DNA from: UMGS1124 sp045613165
GTDB lineage: Bacteria > Bacillota_I > Bacilli_A > RF39 > UBA660
Assembly: GCA_045613165.1 (NCBI GenBank)
Contig: JAZLAK010000141.1
Coordinates: 1 to 6,970 of the forward strand
Reading direction: 5' to 3'
Length of the DNA stretch: 6,970 bases
Below the pieces are notes generated by a model. It saw only the letters and a list, made by a program, of their open reading frames with translations, had not been told where the DNA came from and searched no databases. Below are positions 1-6,719 of this stretch, in pieces (the stretch's first letter is position 1; the number at the start of each line of letters is the position of its first letter). Position numbers and translations under genes: made by a program.

Positions 1-486
1 AACGACAAAAACAACAAAAAAATTCAATTACCACTTGATATTATAGAATCAAAGGAGTACACATATTTAGTATTTAAAAAAGATAATAAAATAAAGTCAA
101 ATAAATATAATTATATTCTAAAAGATAGAGTGAATATAAAAAACTTTGGAACAATAGAATATATTGAAGATACTATAGAAAAAAGTAACTATGTAATTAA
201 GTTAAATAGTAAAGATATTACATTACCAATTATCATAAGAACTAAAGAAGAAAGTGATGTAATAGAAGTAAAAAACTTAAATGGTAGCAAAAAAATCAAG
301 AAAATATTTATTGATGAAAAGATAAATAAAGACTTAAGAGACAGTTGGCCAATAGTAACTGATAGTAAAAACAATGTGCTATGGATACCTGGTATAAAGA
401 AGAGTAAATTTGATTGTTATAATAAATCTTTTTATGATATAATTATAAAGTACACAAAAAAGGAGAATAAAAATGAAGAAAAATAA
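1..486 (+). CDS. tilS: tRNA(Ile)-lysidine synthase TilS, C-terminal part (5' end outside window)
   Basis: TilS uses ATP and lysine to convert C34 of tRNA-Ile(CAU) to lysidine, so that the tRNA is charged with isoleucine and reads AUA. Only the last 161 codons are present. The frame is open from base 1, so the GTG at 130, which has no ribosome binding site, is an internal valine and not a start. What is seen is the C-terminal substrate-binding domain, with LPIIIRT, then GSKKIKKIFIDEKI, RDSWPIV and LWIPGIKKS, the conserved block of this domain. The N-terminal ATP-pyrophosphatase domain with its SGGxDS loop must lie upstream of the window. The 3' end overlaps ftsH by 14 bases, so the two are probably translationally coupled. 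In Bacillus an hpt gene sits between tilS and ftsH; here it is missing. The identification rests on the C-terminal domain alone but is strong. Confidence 0.9.
   Translation, partial: NDKNNKKIQLPLDIIESKEYTYLVFKKDNKIKSNKYNYILKDRVNIKNFGTIEYIEDTIEKSNYVIKLNSKDITLPIIIRTKEESDVIEVKNLNGSKKIKKIFIDEKINKDLRDSWPIVTDSKNNVLWIPGIKKSKFDCYNKSFYDIIIKYTKKENKNEEK
414..443 (+). promoter_or_regulatory. Candidate internal promoter for ftsH (extended -10) inside the end of tilS
   Basis: TTGTTA at 414-419 could be the -35 box (4 of 6 matches to TTGACA). An 18-base spacer follows, then a perfect TATAAT at 438-443 preceded by TG at 435-436, giving an extended -10 (TGnTATAAT). Transcription would start near 450, just before the ftsH ribosome binding site AGGAG at 461-465. 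It would let ftsH be transcribed apart from tilS. AT-rich DNA gives many chance -10 boxes; the TG extension and position make this one better than average, but it is unproven. Confidence 0.42.
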
Positions 487-2401
487 TGTAACAAAACAAA
501 CAATGCCTTATTTAATACTATTACTTGTTATATTAGGTACTTTAGTATTCTATAATATAGGCCAAACAAAAGTTAATAAACTTACTTACGACGAACTTAT
601 TACTGAATTAAGTAAAGATACTGTTGAAAAAATTGAAGTAACTCCAAAATCAAACGCAGGAGTATATTATATTACTGGTAAATTAGAAGATTATTCTAAG
701 AATGAAGAATTTAGAGTAAACGTTCCTTTATCAGAAACTGTTATAGATAAAATTTTATCTTATGCAGATAATAATGAATTTGAAGTAAAAACAAATACAA
801 ATCCAGAAAATTCAAGTTTAGTAACTATATTAGTTAATGTTGTGCCATTTATATTATTAATTGCAGCAACATTCTATTTATTCTCTAAAATATCTGGTGG
901 GAATAAAAATTCAATGGATTTTGGAAAAAGTAGAGCAAAACTTAGTGAAGACGGTGGAAGAGTAAGATTTACTGATGTAGCAGGATTAAATGAAGAAAAA
1001 GAAGAAGTTGCAGAACTTATTGACTTCTTAAAGAATCCTAAAAAGTTCCAAAAATTAGGAGCAAGAATTCCTAAAGGAGTATTATTAGTTGGTCCTCCAG
1101 GAACAGGTAAAACTTTACTTGCAAAAGCTGTTGCAGGTGAAGCAAATGTTCCATTCTACTATATAAGTGGTAGTGACTTTGTAGAATTATTCGTTGGTAT
1201 TGGAGCAAGCCGTGTTAGAGATATGTTTAAACAAGCAAAACAATCTGCACCATGCTTAATATTTATTGACGAAATAGATGCAGTAGGACGTCAAAGAGGA
1301 ACTGGTTTAGGTGGTGGGCATGATGAAAGAGAACAAACTCTAAACCAATTACTAACTGAAATGGATGGTTTTGGTGCTAATGAAGGAATTATAATTATTG
1401 CAGCAACAAATAGACCAGACGTATTAGACCCAGCATTATTAAGACCAGGTAGATTCGATAGACAAGTTACAGTAAGTTTACCTGATCAAAAAGAAAGAGA
1501 AGCAATATTAAAAGTTCATGCAAAAGATAAAACATTTGCTGAAGATGTTAATTTAGAAAATATATCTAAACGTACTCCAGGATTTAGTGGGGCAGATTTA
1601 GAAAATCTTCTTAACGAATCAGCACTATTAACAGTTAGAAGAAATAAAAATGCTATTACAATGGACGAAATAGATGAAGCCACTGATAGAGTACTAATGG
1701 GCCCTGCTAAAACAAGTAGAAAAATTACTGATAAAGAAATGAAACTTGTTTCATTACATGAAGCAGGACATGCAGTTATAGGTTTAAAATTAGAAGATGC
1801 TAACGAAGTTCATAAAATAACAATCATACCAAGAGGTATGGCTGGTGGATATACAATGATGTTACCAAAAGAAGAAAAAATTGCTATAGCTACTAAAAAA
1901 GAATTATTAGCAAGCATTACAGGACTTTTAGGCGGCCGTGTAAGTGAAGAATTATTCTTTGGCGAAATATCAACTGGTGCAAGTGATGACTTCTCTAGAG
2001 CAACAAAAATTGCAAGAAGTATGGTTACTGAATATGGTATGAGCGACTTAGGACCAGTTCAATTAGAACATAAAGAAGAAGGAGTTTTCTTAGGTAGAGA
2101 TTACAATAAAACAAGAAACTTTTCTGATAAAGTTGCACTAGAAATAGACCAAGAAGTTAGAAAAATTGTTAATGAATGTTACGAAAAAGCAACTAAGATT
2201 TTAAAAGATAATGAAAAATTAGTTAAATTATTAAGTGATACATTAATTGAAAAAGAAACAATAACTAAAGAAGAAATAGATGAATTAGTTGCAACTGGAA
2301 AATTATCTTCAAAAAACAATGAAGAAAAAACTGAAGTAAAAGAAGAAAAAAAGAAAACTACAAAAAAATCAAACAAAGATACTACAAAAGAAACTAAATA
2401 A
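473..2401 (+). CDS. ftsH: ATP-dependent zinc metalloprotease FtsH
   Basis: Membrane-anchored AAA+ protease that unfolds and degrades misfolded membrane proteins and short-lived regulators as a hexamer facing the cytoplasm. The 642 residues are a normal family length. A first membrane helix (about 12-30) is followed by a small external domain (31-115) and a second helix (116-138). The AAA+ domain has Walker A GPPGTGKT (207-214), pore-loop FVG (240-242), Walker B LIFIDEID (262-269) and the second region of homology (312-330) with likely arginine fingers R324 and R327. The protease domain has the zinc motif HEAGH (429-433) and a probable third zinc ligand D506 in STGASDDF. All catalytic residues look intact. 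The last 30 residues are a Lys/Glu/Thr-rich, probably disordered tail. The ATG at 473 has AGGAG seven bases upstream and overlaps tilS by 14 bases. The stop lies in the loop of a predicted terminator. Confidence 0.98.
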   Translation: MKKNNVTKQTMPYLILLLVILGTLVFYNIGQTKVNKLTYDELITELSKDTVEKIEVTPKSNAGVYYITGKLEDYSKNEEFRVNVPLSETVIDKILSYADNNEFEVKTNTNPENSSLVTILVNVVPFILLIAATFYLFSKISGGNKNSMDFGKSRAKLSEDGGRVRFTDVAGLNEEKEEVAELIDFLKNPKKFQKLGARIPKGVLLVGPPGTGKTLLAKAVAGEANVPFYYISGSDFVELFVGIGASRVRDMFKQAKQSAPCLIFIDEIDAVGRQRGTGLGGGHDEREQTLNQLLTEMDGFGANEGIIIIAATNRPDVLDPALLRPGRFDRQVTVSLPDQKEREAILKVHAKDKTFAEDVNLENISKRTPGFSGADLENLLNESALLTVRRNKNAITMDEIDEATDRVLMGPAKTSRKITDKEMKLVSLHEAGHAVIGLKLEDANEVHKITIIPRGMAGGYTMMLPKEEKIAIATKKELLASITGLLGGRVSEELFFGEISTGASDDFSRATKIARSMVTEYGMSDLGPVQLEHKEEGVFLGRDYNKTRNFSDKVALEIDQEVRKIVNECYEKATKILKDNEKLVKLLSDTLIEKETITKEEIDELVATGKLSSKNNEEKTEVKEEKKKTTKKSNKDTTKETK

Positions 2402-2415
2402 AATAGTTTCTTTTT
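2386..2415 (+). terminator. Rho-independent terminator after ftsH, overlapping its last codons
   Basis: A perfect 11-bp inverted repeat pairs 2386-2396 (AAAAGAAACTA) with 2404-2414 (TAGTTTCTTTT) around a 7-base loop, followed by a run of T. The left arm lies in the final ftsH codons and the TAA stop (2399-2401) falls in the loop. The stem is AT-rich with only three G-C pairs, so it may be leaky. It separates ftsH from the parA promoter. Confidence 0.65.
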
Positions 2416-2442
2416 ATTTTCTAAAAATCTGCTAAAAACATT

Positions 2443-2471
2443 TAGACAATTAAATATATATATGATAAAAT
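2443..2471 (+). promoter_or_regulatory. Predicted promoter of the parA operon (extended -10)
   Basis: The -35 box TAGACA at 2443-2448 matches TTGACA at five of six positions. A 17-base spacer leads to -10 box TAAAAT at 2466-2471 (five of six to TATAAT), with a TG at 2463-2464 forming an extended -10. The position fits: after the ftsH terminator and about 37 bases before the parA start. A small inverted repeat, CTAAA/TTTAG (2432-2436 with 2441-2445), overlaps the -35 box and could be a regulatory site or chance. This is probably the main promoter for the five genes up to 6692, since I see no later gap large enough for another intergenic promoter. Confidence 0.62.
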
Positions 2472-2493
2472 TAGATATGTATAAGAAGTAAAA

Positions 2494-2505
2494 AAAGGCA
2501 GTGAT
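2494..2505 (+). promoter_or_regulatory. Ribosome binding site of parA
   Basis: AAAGGCAGTGAT matches the extended Shine-Dalgarno AAAGGAGGTGAT at 10 of 12 positions and ends three bases before the ATG at 2509. It supports that start. The core is weaker than the AGGAG sites of neighbouring genes, but the pairing extends further. Confidence 0.55.
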
Positions 2506-2508
2506 AAA

Positions 2509-3294
2509 ATGACAAAAATAATATCTTTAGTAAATCAAAAAGGTGGTGTAGGTAAAACTACTTCAAGTATAAATTTATCAGCATCGTTAGGTAAACTTGG
2601 GAAGAAAACTCTTTTAATAGATTTAGACCCACAGGGAAATGCAACTACTGGCTTAGGAATTAATAAAGGAGAAATTGCTTATAGTGTATATGATGTTTTA
2701 AGTGAAAAATGTGATATTAAAAAAGCAATTATAAAAACTAAGTTTACAAACCTTTCTATTTTACCAGCAACAATTAACTTAGCAGGTATAGATATTGAAT
2801 TAGTAGAAAAAGCTTATCAAGATTCAACATTCAAAAAAAATGAACAACTAAAAGAATCTTTAAAAGAAGTTGAAGACAAATATGATTATGTAATTATTGA
2901 TTGTCCCCCTTCATTAGGTTTATTAACAACGAATGCTTTAGTAAGTAGTAATTCAGTTATTATACCAGTTCAATGTGAATTCTTTGCACTAGAAGGTATT
3001 ACACAATTATTAAATACAATAATAATGACACAAACAAGATTAAATCCTGGATTAAAAATAGAAGGTGTATTATTAACACTATTAGATTCAAGAACAGTAT
3101 TAGGATTAGAAGTAGTAGAAGAAGTAAGAAAATTCTTTAAGGAAAAAGTATTCAATACTATTATCCCTAGACTTATAAGATTAGTTGAAGCACCAAGCCA
3201 TGGAGAACCAATTATTGAATACGACCCACTAAGTAGAGCAGCTGAAGCTTATTTAAATTTGGCTAAGGAGGTCATATTAAGAGATGGAGAATAA
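2509..3294 (+). CDS. parA: Chromosome partitioning ATPase ParA (Soj)
   Basis: Soj-type ParA: an ATPase that dimerises with ATP, binds DNA non-specifically and works with ParB at parS sites to move or organise the replication origin. In Bacillus it also modulates DnaA. The deviant Walker A KGGVGKTT is at 11-18, with signature lysine K11 and catalytic K16. Walker A' LLIDLDPQGN follows (35-44), with D38 and D40, and Walker B VIIDCPP is at 128-134. The 261 residues, with the P-loop right at the N-terminus, fit the short chromosomal form that lacks the N-terminal helix-turn-helix of plasmid ParAs. It is the first gene of its operon, and its last 11 bases overlap parB. Plasmid origin is unlikely given the core genes on both sides. 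Confidence 0.96.
   Translation: MTKIISLVNQKGGVGKTTSSINLSASLGKLGKKTLLIDLDPQGNATTGLGINKGEIAYSVYDVLSEKCDIKKAIIKTKFTNLSILPATINLAGIDIELVEKAYQDSTFKKNEQLKESLKEVEDKYDYVIIDCPPSLGLLTTNALVSSNSVIIPVQCEFFALEGITQLLNTIIMTQTRLNPGLKIEGVLLTLLDSRTVLGLEVVEEVRKFFKEKVFNTIIPRLIRLVEAPSHGEPIIEYDPLSRAAEAYLNLAKEVILRDGE
3265..3272 (+). promoter_or_regulatory. Ribosome binding site that sets the parB start
   Basis: AAGGAGGT, a near-perfect Shine-Dalgarno, lies inside the end of parA, 11 bases before the ATG at 3284. It supports the start that overlaps parA and suggests translational coupling of the two partners. Confidence 0.75.
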
Positions 3295-4180
3295 AAGAAA
3301 AGCATTAGGAAAAGGATTAGAACAATTATTTAATAGTGAACCTTTAAATATAGACACATTAAATAATTATGAAAAAGAAATTGTTGAAACAACAAGTAAA
3401 AGTGATATTGTTGAAATTCAAATTAAAGATATTAGAAGTAATCCGCATCAACCAAGAGAATATTTTGATGAAGAAGCTTTAAGAGAATTAGCTGAGTCAA
3501 TCAAAGATCACGGAATAATAGAACCAATTATAGTTAAAAAAAGTATAAAAGGTTATGATTTAGTAGCAGGTGAAAGAAGAACTAAAGCTGCTGGAATCGC
3601 AGGTCTAGAAACAATACCAGCCATAATTAGAGATTTTACTGATCAACAAATGATGGAAATTGCTCTTATTGAAAATATTCAAAGAGAAGATTTATCACCA
3701 ATTGAAGAAGCACAAGCTTATAAAAATTACATAGATGCAACTGGATTAACTCAAGAAGAAGTAGCTAATAAATTTGGAAAATCAAGAAGTTATATAACAA
3801 ATCTTTTAGGATTATTATCTCTTCCAAAATATGTTCAAAAAGAAGTTATAAATGGAACTATAAGCATGTCTCACGCTAGGGTATTAAGTAAAATTGATGA
3901 TGTAGATATGATACTTAATTTAGCACAAAAAGTAATAGATGAAGGAATAAGTGTTAGAGAACTTGAAACATTAAGTAGAGAAGAAGATGTTATAAAGAAA
4001 AATAAAATAGTTAGAACTGTAGTACTTAATCCAAGATTCAAAATATATGAAACAGTTATGAGAGATGTAGTAGGTACAAAAGTACAAATATCAAAGAATA
4101 AAATTTCTATACCTTTTGATTCAGATAAAGATTTAGAAAGAATATTAGAAATATTAAATATAGATATTGAAGGAGAATAA
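3284..4180 (+). CDS. parB: Chromosome partitioning protein ParB (Spo0J)
   Basis: ParB binds parS sites near the origin, closes as a CTP-dependent clamp, spreads along DNA, loads SMC/condensin and stimulates the ParA ATPase. The N-terminal peptide KRKALGKGLEQLF (4-16) is the ParA-interacting segment. The ParB/Srx nucleotide-binding domain contains NPHQPR (53-58), GERR (96-99) and ENIQREDLSPIEEA (130-143). A helix-turn-helix for parS recognition covers about 156-178 (from TQEEVANKFGKSRSYIT), and the C-terminal dimerisation domain occupies roughly the last 55 residues. At 298 residues it is close to the usual length and intact. It overlaps parA by 11 bases and is followed by a 2-base gap to the next gene, whose ribosome binding site lies in its own final codons. 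The related Noc protein is a lesser alternative, but pairing with ParA and the LGKGL peptide favour ParB. Confidence 0.95.
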   Translation: MENKRKALGKGLEQLFNSEPLNIDTLNNYEKEIVETTSKSDIVEIQIKDIRSNPHQPREYFDEEALRELAESIKDHGIIEPIIVKKSIKGYDLVAGERRTKAAGIAGLETIPAIIRDFTDQQMMEIALIENIQREDLSPIEEAQAYKNYIDATGLTQEEVANKFGKSRSYITNLLGLLSLPKYVQKEVINGTISMSHARVLSKIDDVDMILNLAQKVIDEGISVRELETLSREEDVIKKNKIVRTVVLNPRFKIYETVMRDVVGTKVQISKNKISIPFDSDKDLERILEILNIDIEGE

Positions 4181-4182
4181 TT

Positions 4183-4989
4183 ATGTTATCAATTTTAAAG
4201 TTTCTTTCAAAAAAAGAAGTATATGGAACTTTATTAATAATAGGTATAACTTTAATATTATATAAAATTATAAATTCTACTTTAGATAAAATAGTAATTA
4301 AAGGAAAAGATGAATTAGACAAAAAAAGAAGAAAAACAATGGTACATATATTTAAAAATGTATTTAAATATGTTTTATTCATTTTTATGGCAATCTTTTT
4401 ACTAAATTTATATGGAGTAAATACAACTAGTGTTATTGCTGGTTTAGGAGTAGCCGGAGTTGTATTAGGATTTGCTCTACAAGAAGCATTAAAAGATATA
4501 ATAAGTGGAATAAGTATTATATTTGATGACTTTTTTGTAGTAGGGGATATTGTAGACTACAATGGATTTGCAGGAACTGTAATTGAATTTGGTTTAAAAA
4601 CAACTAAAATAAAAAAAGTAACTGGAGAAGTTATGGTTGTTGCTAATAGAAATATAGATAAAATAATAAATATTAGTAAAGAAAGAGCAACATTATTGCT
4701 AAATATTCCAACTGCATATGAAGAAAAATATGAAAAAGTTGAAAAAGTTTTAAAAGAAGTATTAGAAAAAGCAAAAGAAACTTATCCAGAAATTACAGAA
4801 GTAGAATATTTAGGTATAAATAATTTTAATGATTCATCTATAGATTATTTAATAAAAATAACGTGTCATAGAGAAACACATTGGAATATAAAAAGACAAG
4901 TTTTAAAAGAAATAAAACTTGCTTATGATAAAAATAAAATAAAGATACCTTATAACCAATTGGAGGTACATAATGGAACCAAAATATAA
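4183..4989 (+). CDS. MscS-family small-conductance mechanosensitive channel (YkuT-like)
   Basis: A membrane channel that should open under membrane tension and release solutes after hypo-osmotic shock. It has 268 residues, close to Bacillus YkuT and the three-helix core of E. coli MscS. Hydrophobic segments lie at about 13-31 and 60-78. A Gly/Ala-rich pore-lining helix follows from about 81 to 105 (VIAGLGVAGVVLGFALQEAL), and then the start of the cytosolic beta domain (FDDFFVVGDIVDYNGFAGTV, 114-133). The rest (about 134-260) is the soluble vestibule domain. The ATG at 4183 is preceded by AGGAG (4171-4175) inside the parB end. It is third in the par operon and overlaps the DUF951 gene by 17 bases. 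An MscS-DUF951 pair beside parB is, as I recall, common in low-GC Bacillota. The family is sure; ion preference and tension threshold cannot be read from sequence. Confidence 0.92.
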   Translation: MLSILKFLSKKEVYGTLLIIGITLILYKIINSTLDKIVIKGKDELDKKRRKTMVHIFKNVFKYVLFIFMAIFLLNLYGVNTTSVIAGLGVAGVVLGFALQEALKDIISGISIIFDDFFVVGDIVDYNGFAGTVIEFGLKTTKIKKVTGEVMVVANRNIDKIINISKERATLLLNIPTAYEEKYEKVEKVLKEVLEKAKETYPEITEVEYLGINNFNDSSIDYLIKITCHRETHWNIKRQVLKEIKLAYDKNKIKIPYNQLEVHNGTKI

Positions 4990-5173
4990 ACTAGGAAGCA
5001 TAGTTGTTATGAAAAAACCTCATGCATGTAAAACTAACGAGTGGATTATAACTCGTATGGGTGTTGATATTAAATTAAAATGTATGGGATGCAATAGAGA
5101 AATAATGCTAGATAGATTAGAATTTGAAAAGAAATTGAGGAGAATATTAAATGAAGAAAATAAAGAGAATTAG
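4973..5173 (+). CDS. DUF951 small protein (YyzM-like), cysteine-containing
   Basis: A 66-residue soluble, basic protein of the DUF951 family, whose role is not established to my knowledge. Visible family features are VVMKKPHAC (11-19), the NEWIITRMGVDIKLKC stretch (22-37), CMGC (37-40) and LDRLEFEKKLRRI (46-58). C19, C37 and C40, perhaps with H17, could form a metal site; this is inference, as is any nucleic-acid role. The start is well supported: GGAGGT at 4962-4967, five bases before the ATG, lies inside the end of the MscS-like gene, which it overlaps by 17 bases. Its 3' end overlaps the transporter gene by 23 bases, and it ends in TAG, the only non-TAA stop here. In Bacillus the homologue lies, as I recall, close to the GTPase gene ychF, which is not seen here. 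Confidence 0.88.
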   Translation: MEPKYKLGSIVVMKKPHACKTNEWIITRMGVDIKLKCMGCNREIMLDRLEFEKKLRRILNEENKEN

Positions 5174-6692
5174 AGATAAAATAGTTCTTCATCCAATAAT
5201 GTCGTTCTTAATACTTATATTAATAACTATAGTAGTAAGTGGTATATTATCATTATTTGATATAACAGGAACTTATAGTACAGTTAATACTAAAACTAAT
5301 TCTTTAGAAACTACAATGGTTGCTGTTGAAAACTTATTTAGTTTAAGAGGATTAAAATATATATTTAGTAATACTGTATCAAATTTTGCGTCATTTACAC
5401 CACTTAGTATGTTGTTAATAACTTTGTTAGGGATAGGTATAATGGATAAGACAGGTTTCTTAGATACTTTATTCTATGTATTAACTCATAAATTAAGAAA
5501 GAATGTAGTAACGTTTATATTAGTATTTGTAAGTATAATATCAAGTATTGGTGGAGATCTTTCATATATAGTATTAATACCAATTGCGGCGTTATTATTT
5601 AAATATGGGAAGCGTAATCCACAGGCGGGTATAATAACTGCCTTTGCTGCAATAAGTTGTGGAATAGGATTGAACTTTGTTATAAATTCAATAGATTCAT
5701 CACTATTTACTTATACAACAGGTGCAGCTAATTTATTAAAAGAAGGATATACAATAAATACAACTAGTTTTATACTTATAATGTCTATTGCAACTATAGT
5801 ATTATCATTTATACTAACGAATATTACTGAAAAAAATATAATACCTAGATTAGGTAAATATGAAGTAGAAGAAGAAATAGAAGAAAAATATGTTTCAAAA
5901 AAAGAATTAAGAAGTCTATATATATCATTAATTATTGGTGGAATATATTTATTAATATTTATATATAATATAATTCCTGGTTTACCATTTGGTGGTAATT
6001 TATTAGATTATTCACAAAAATTATATATAGATAAATTATTCGGTTATAACTCATTCTTTAATTCAGGATTCGTATTTGTTATAACTATGTTATTCTTTAT
6101 ACTAGGATTAGTATATGGTATATTAACTAATAAAATAAAAAATCAAAGAGATGTATGTGATGATTTAAGTCATTCACTAGATGCAATGGGTAAAGTTTTA
6201 GTACTTATATTCTTTGCTTCTACATTTATCTCTATATTAAAATATTCTAATATTGGAGTATTATTTACTAGTTGGTTAGCTGATATTATATCTACAACAA
6301 AATTTACTGGATTACCTTTAATTTTATTAGTATTTATAATTTATGCTTTATCAACAATCATATTGCCATCATCAATACATAGATGGTCAATATTAAGTCC
6401 AGTTGCTGTACCAGTATTAATGAATTCAGGAATATCTCCAGAATTCTCACAAGTAATATTTAGAGCAGCTGAATCAGTTACATATTGTTTAACACCAGTA
6501 ATGGCTTATTTTGTAATATATTTAGCATATATGGAATTATATAATCAAGATAAAAAAGGTACTGGATTATTTAGTTCTCTAAAATATATGATACCTTACT
6601 CAGTAGGAACATTATGTATGTGGTTAGTAATTATAATTTTATGGTATTTAGTTGGAATTCCTCTAGGAATAGGAGCATTCCCAACTTTGTAA
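5151..6692 (+). CDS. AbgT-family transporter
   Basis: A polytopic membrane protein of 513 residues, close to E. coli AbgT and gonococcal MtrF. Characterised members take up p-aminobenzoyl-glutamate (AbgT) or export sulfonamides (MtrF, YdaH). About nine or more hydrophobic segments are visible, for example at 15-36, 119-151, 204-224, 254-276, 302-325, 345-363, 385-405, 443-462 and 481-505. Family motifs are clear near the C-terminus: RWSILSPVAVPVL (411-423), SPEFSQVIFRAAESVT (429-444), LTPVMAYF (447-454) and WYLVGIPLGIGA (498-509). Against MtrF from memory, W412, P430 and D182 match key residues, while the serine and second aspartate appear as I409 and E441. An acidic cytosolic loop (EVEEEIEEK, 238-246) splits the protein. 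GAGGAG (5137-5142) precedes the ATG by eight bases. It is the last gene of the par operon. Substrate and direction are unknown. Confidence 0.88.
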   Translation: MKKIKRIRDKIVLHPIMSFLILILITIVVSGILSLFDITGTYSTVNTKTNSLETTMVAVENLFSLRGLKYIFSNTVSNFASFTPLSMLLITLLGIGIMDKTGFLDTLFYVLTHKLRKNVVTFILVFVSIISSIGGDLSYIVLIPIAALLFKYGKRNPQAGIITAFAAISCGIGLNFVINSIDSSLFTYTTGAANLLKEGYTINTTSFILIMSIATIVLSFILTNITEKNIIPRLGKYEVEEEIEEKYVSKKELRSLYISLIIGGIYLLIFIYNIIPGLPFGGNLLDYSQKLYIDKLFGYNSFFNSGFVFVITMLFFILGLVYGILTNKIKNQRDVCDDLSHSLDAMGKVLVLIFFASTFISILKYSNIGVLFTSWLADIISTTKFTGLPLILLVFIIYALSTIILPSSIHRWSILSPVAVPVLMNSGISPEFSQVIFRAAESVTYCLTPVMAYFVIYLAYMELYNQDKKGTGLFSSLKYMIPYSVGTLCMWLVIIILWYLVGIPLGIGAFPTL

Positions 6693-6719
6693 AGAAGTGT
6701 GTAAAACTCTTCTTTTTTT
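6691..6719 (+). terminator. Rho-independent terminator ending the parA operon
   Basis: An imperfect 10-bp stem pairs 6691-6700 with 6706-6715 (one T-T mismatch) around a 5-base loop, and continues into seven T's (6713-6719). The stem begins inside the TAA stop of the transporter gene. It marks the likely 3' end of the five-gene transcript. Confidence 0.75.

Noticed and set aside
130..132. GTG as the start of a separate 118-residue gene
   Set aside because: The frame is open from base 1, no ribosome binding site precedes the GTG, and the upstream residues continue the same TilS C-terminal region.
2451..2463. AT-alternating tract (ATATATATAT) as a repeat or replication element
   Set aside because: It is short and forms the spacer of the predicted parA promoter; such tracts are expected in this composition.
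2509..4180. A parS site (TGTTTCACGTGAAACA or close) in or beside parAB
   Set aside because: I looked for CACGTG-centred 16-base palindromes and saw none in the window; sites may lie elsewhere near the origin.
2509..4180. parAB as part of an integrated plasmid or mobile element
   Set aside because: ParA is the short Soj type, the surrounding genes are core chromosomal genes, base composition does not change, and no integrase, transposase or terminal repeats are visible.
4107..4382. A 91-codon open frame on the minus strand across the parB/MscS boundary
   Set aside because: It is the reverse of strongly conserved coding sequence, with no ribosome binding site or family match. Other minus-strand frames within ftsH and parA are rejected for the same reason.
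4782..4790. DnaA-box-like TTATCCAGA
   Set aside because: One mismatch to TTATCCACA, single copy, inside the MscS-like coding region. No cluster, so no origin is called.
5615..5623. DnaA-box-like TAATCCACA
   Set aside because: One mismatch, isolated, and inside the transporter coding sequence.
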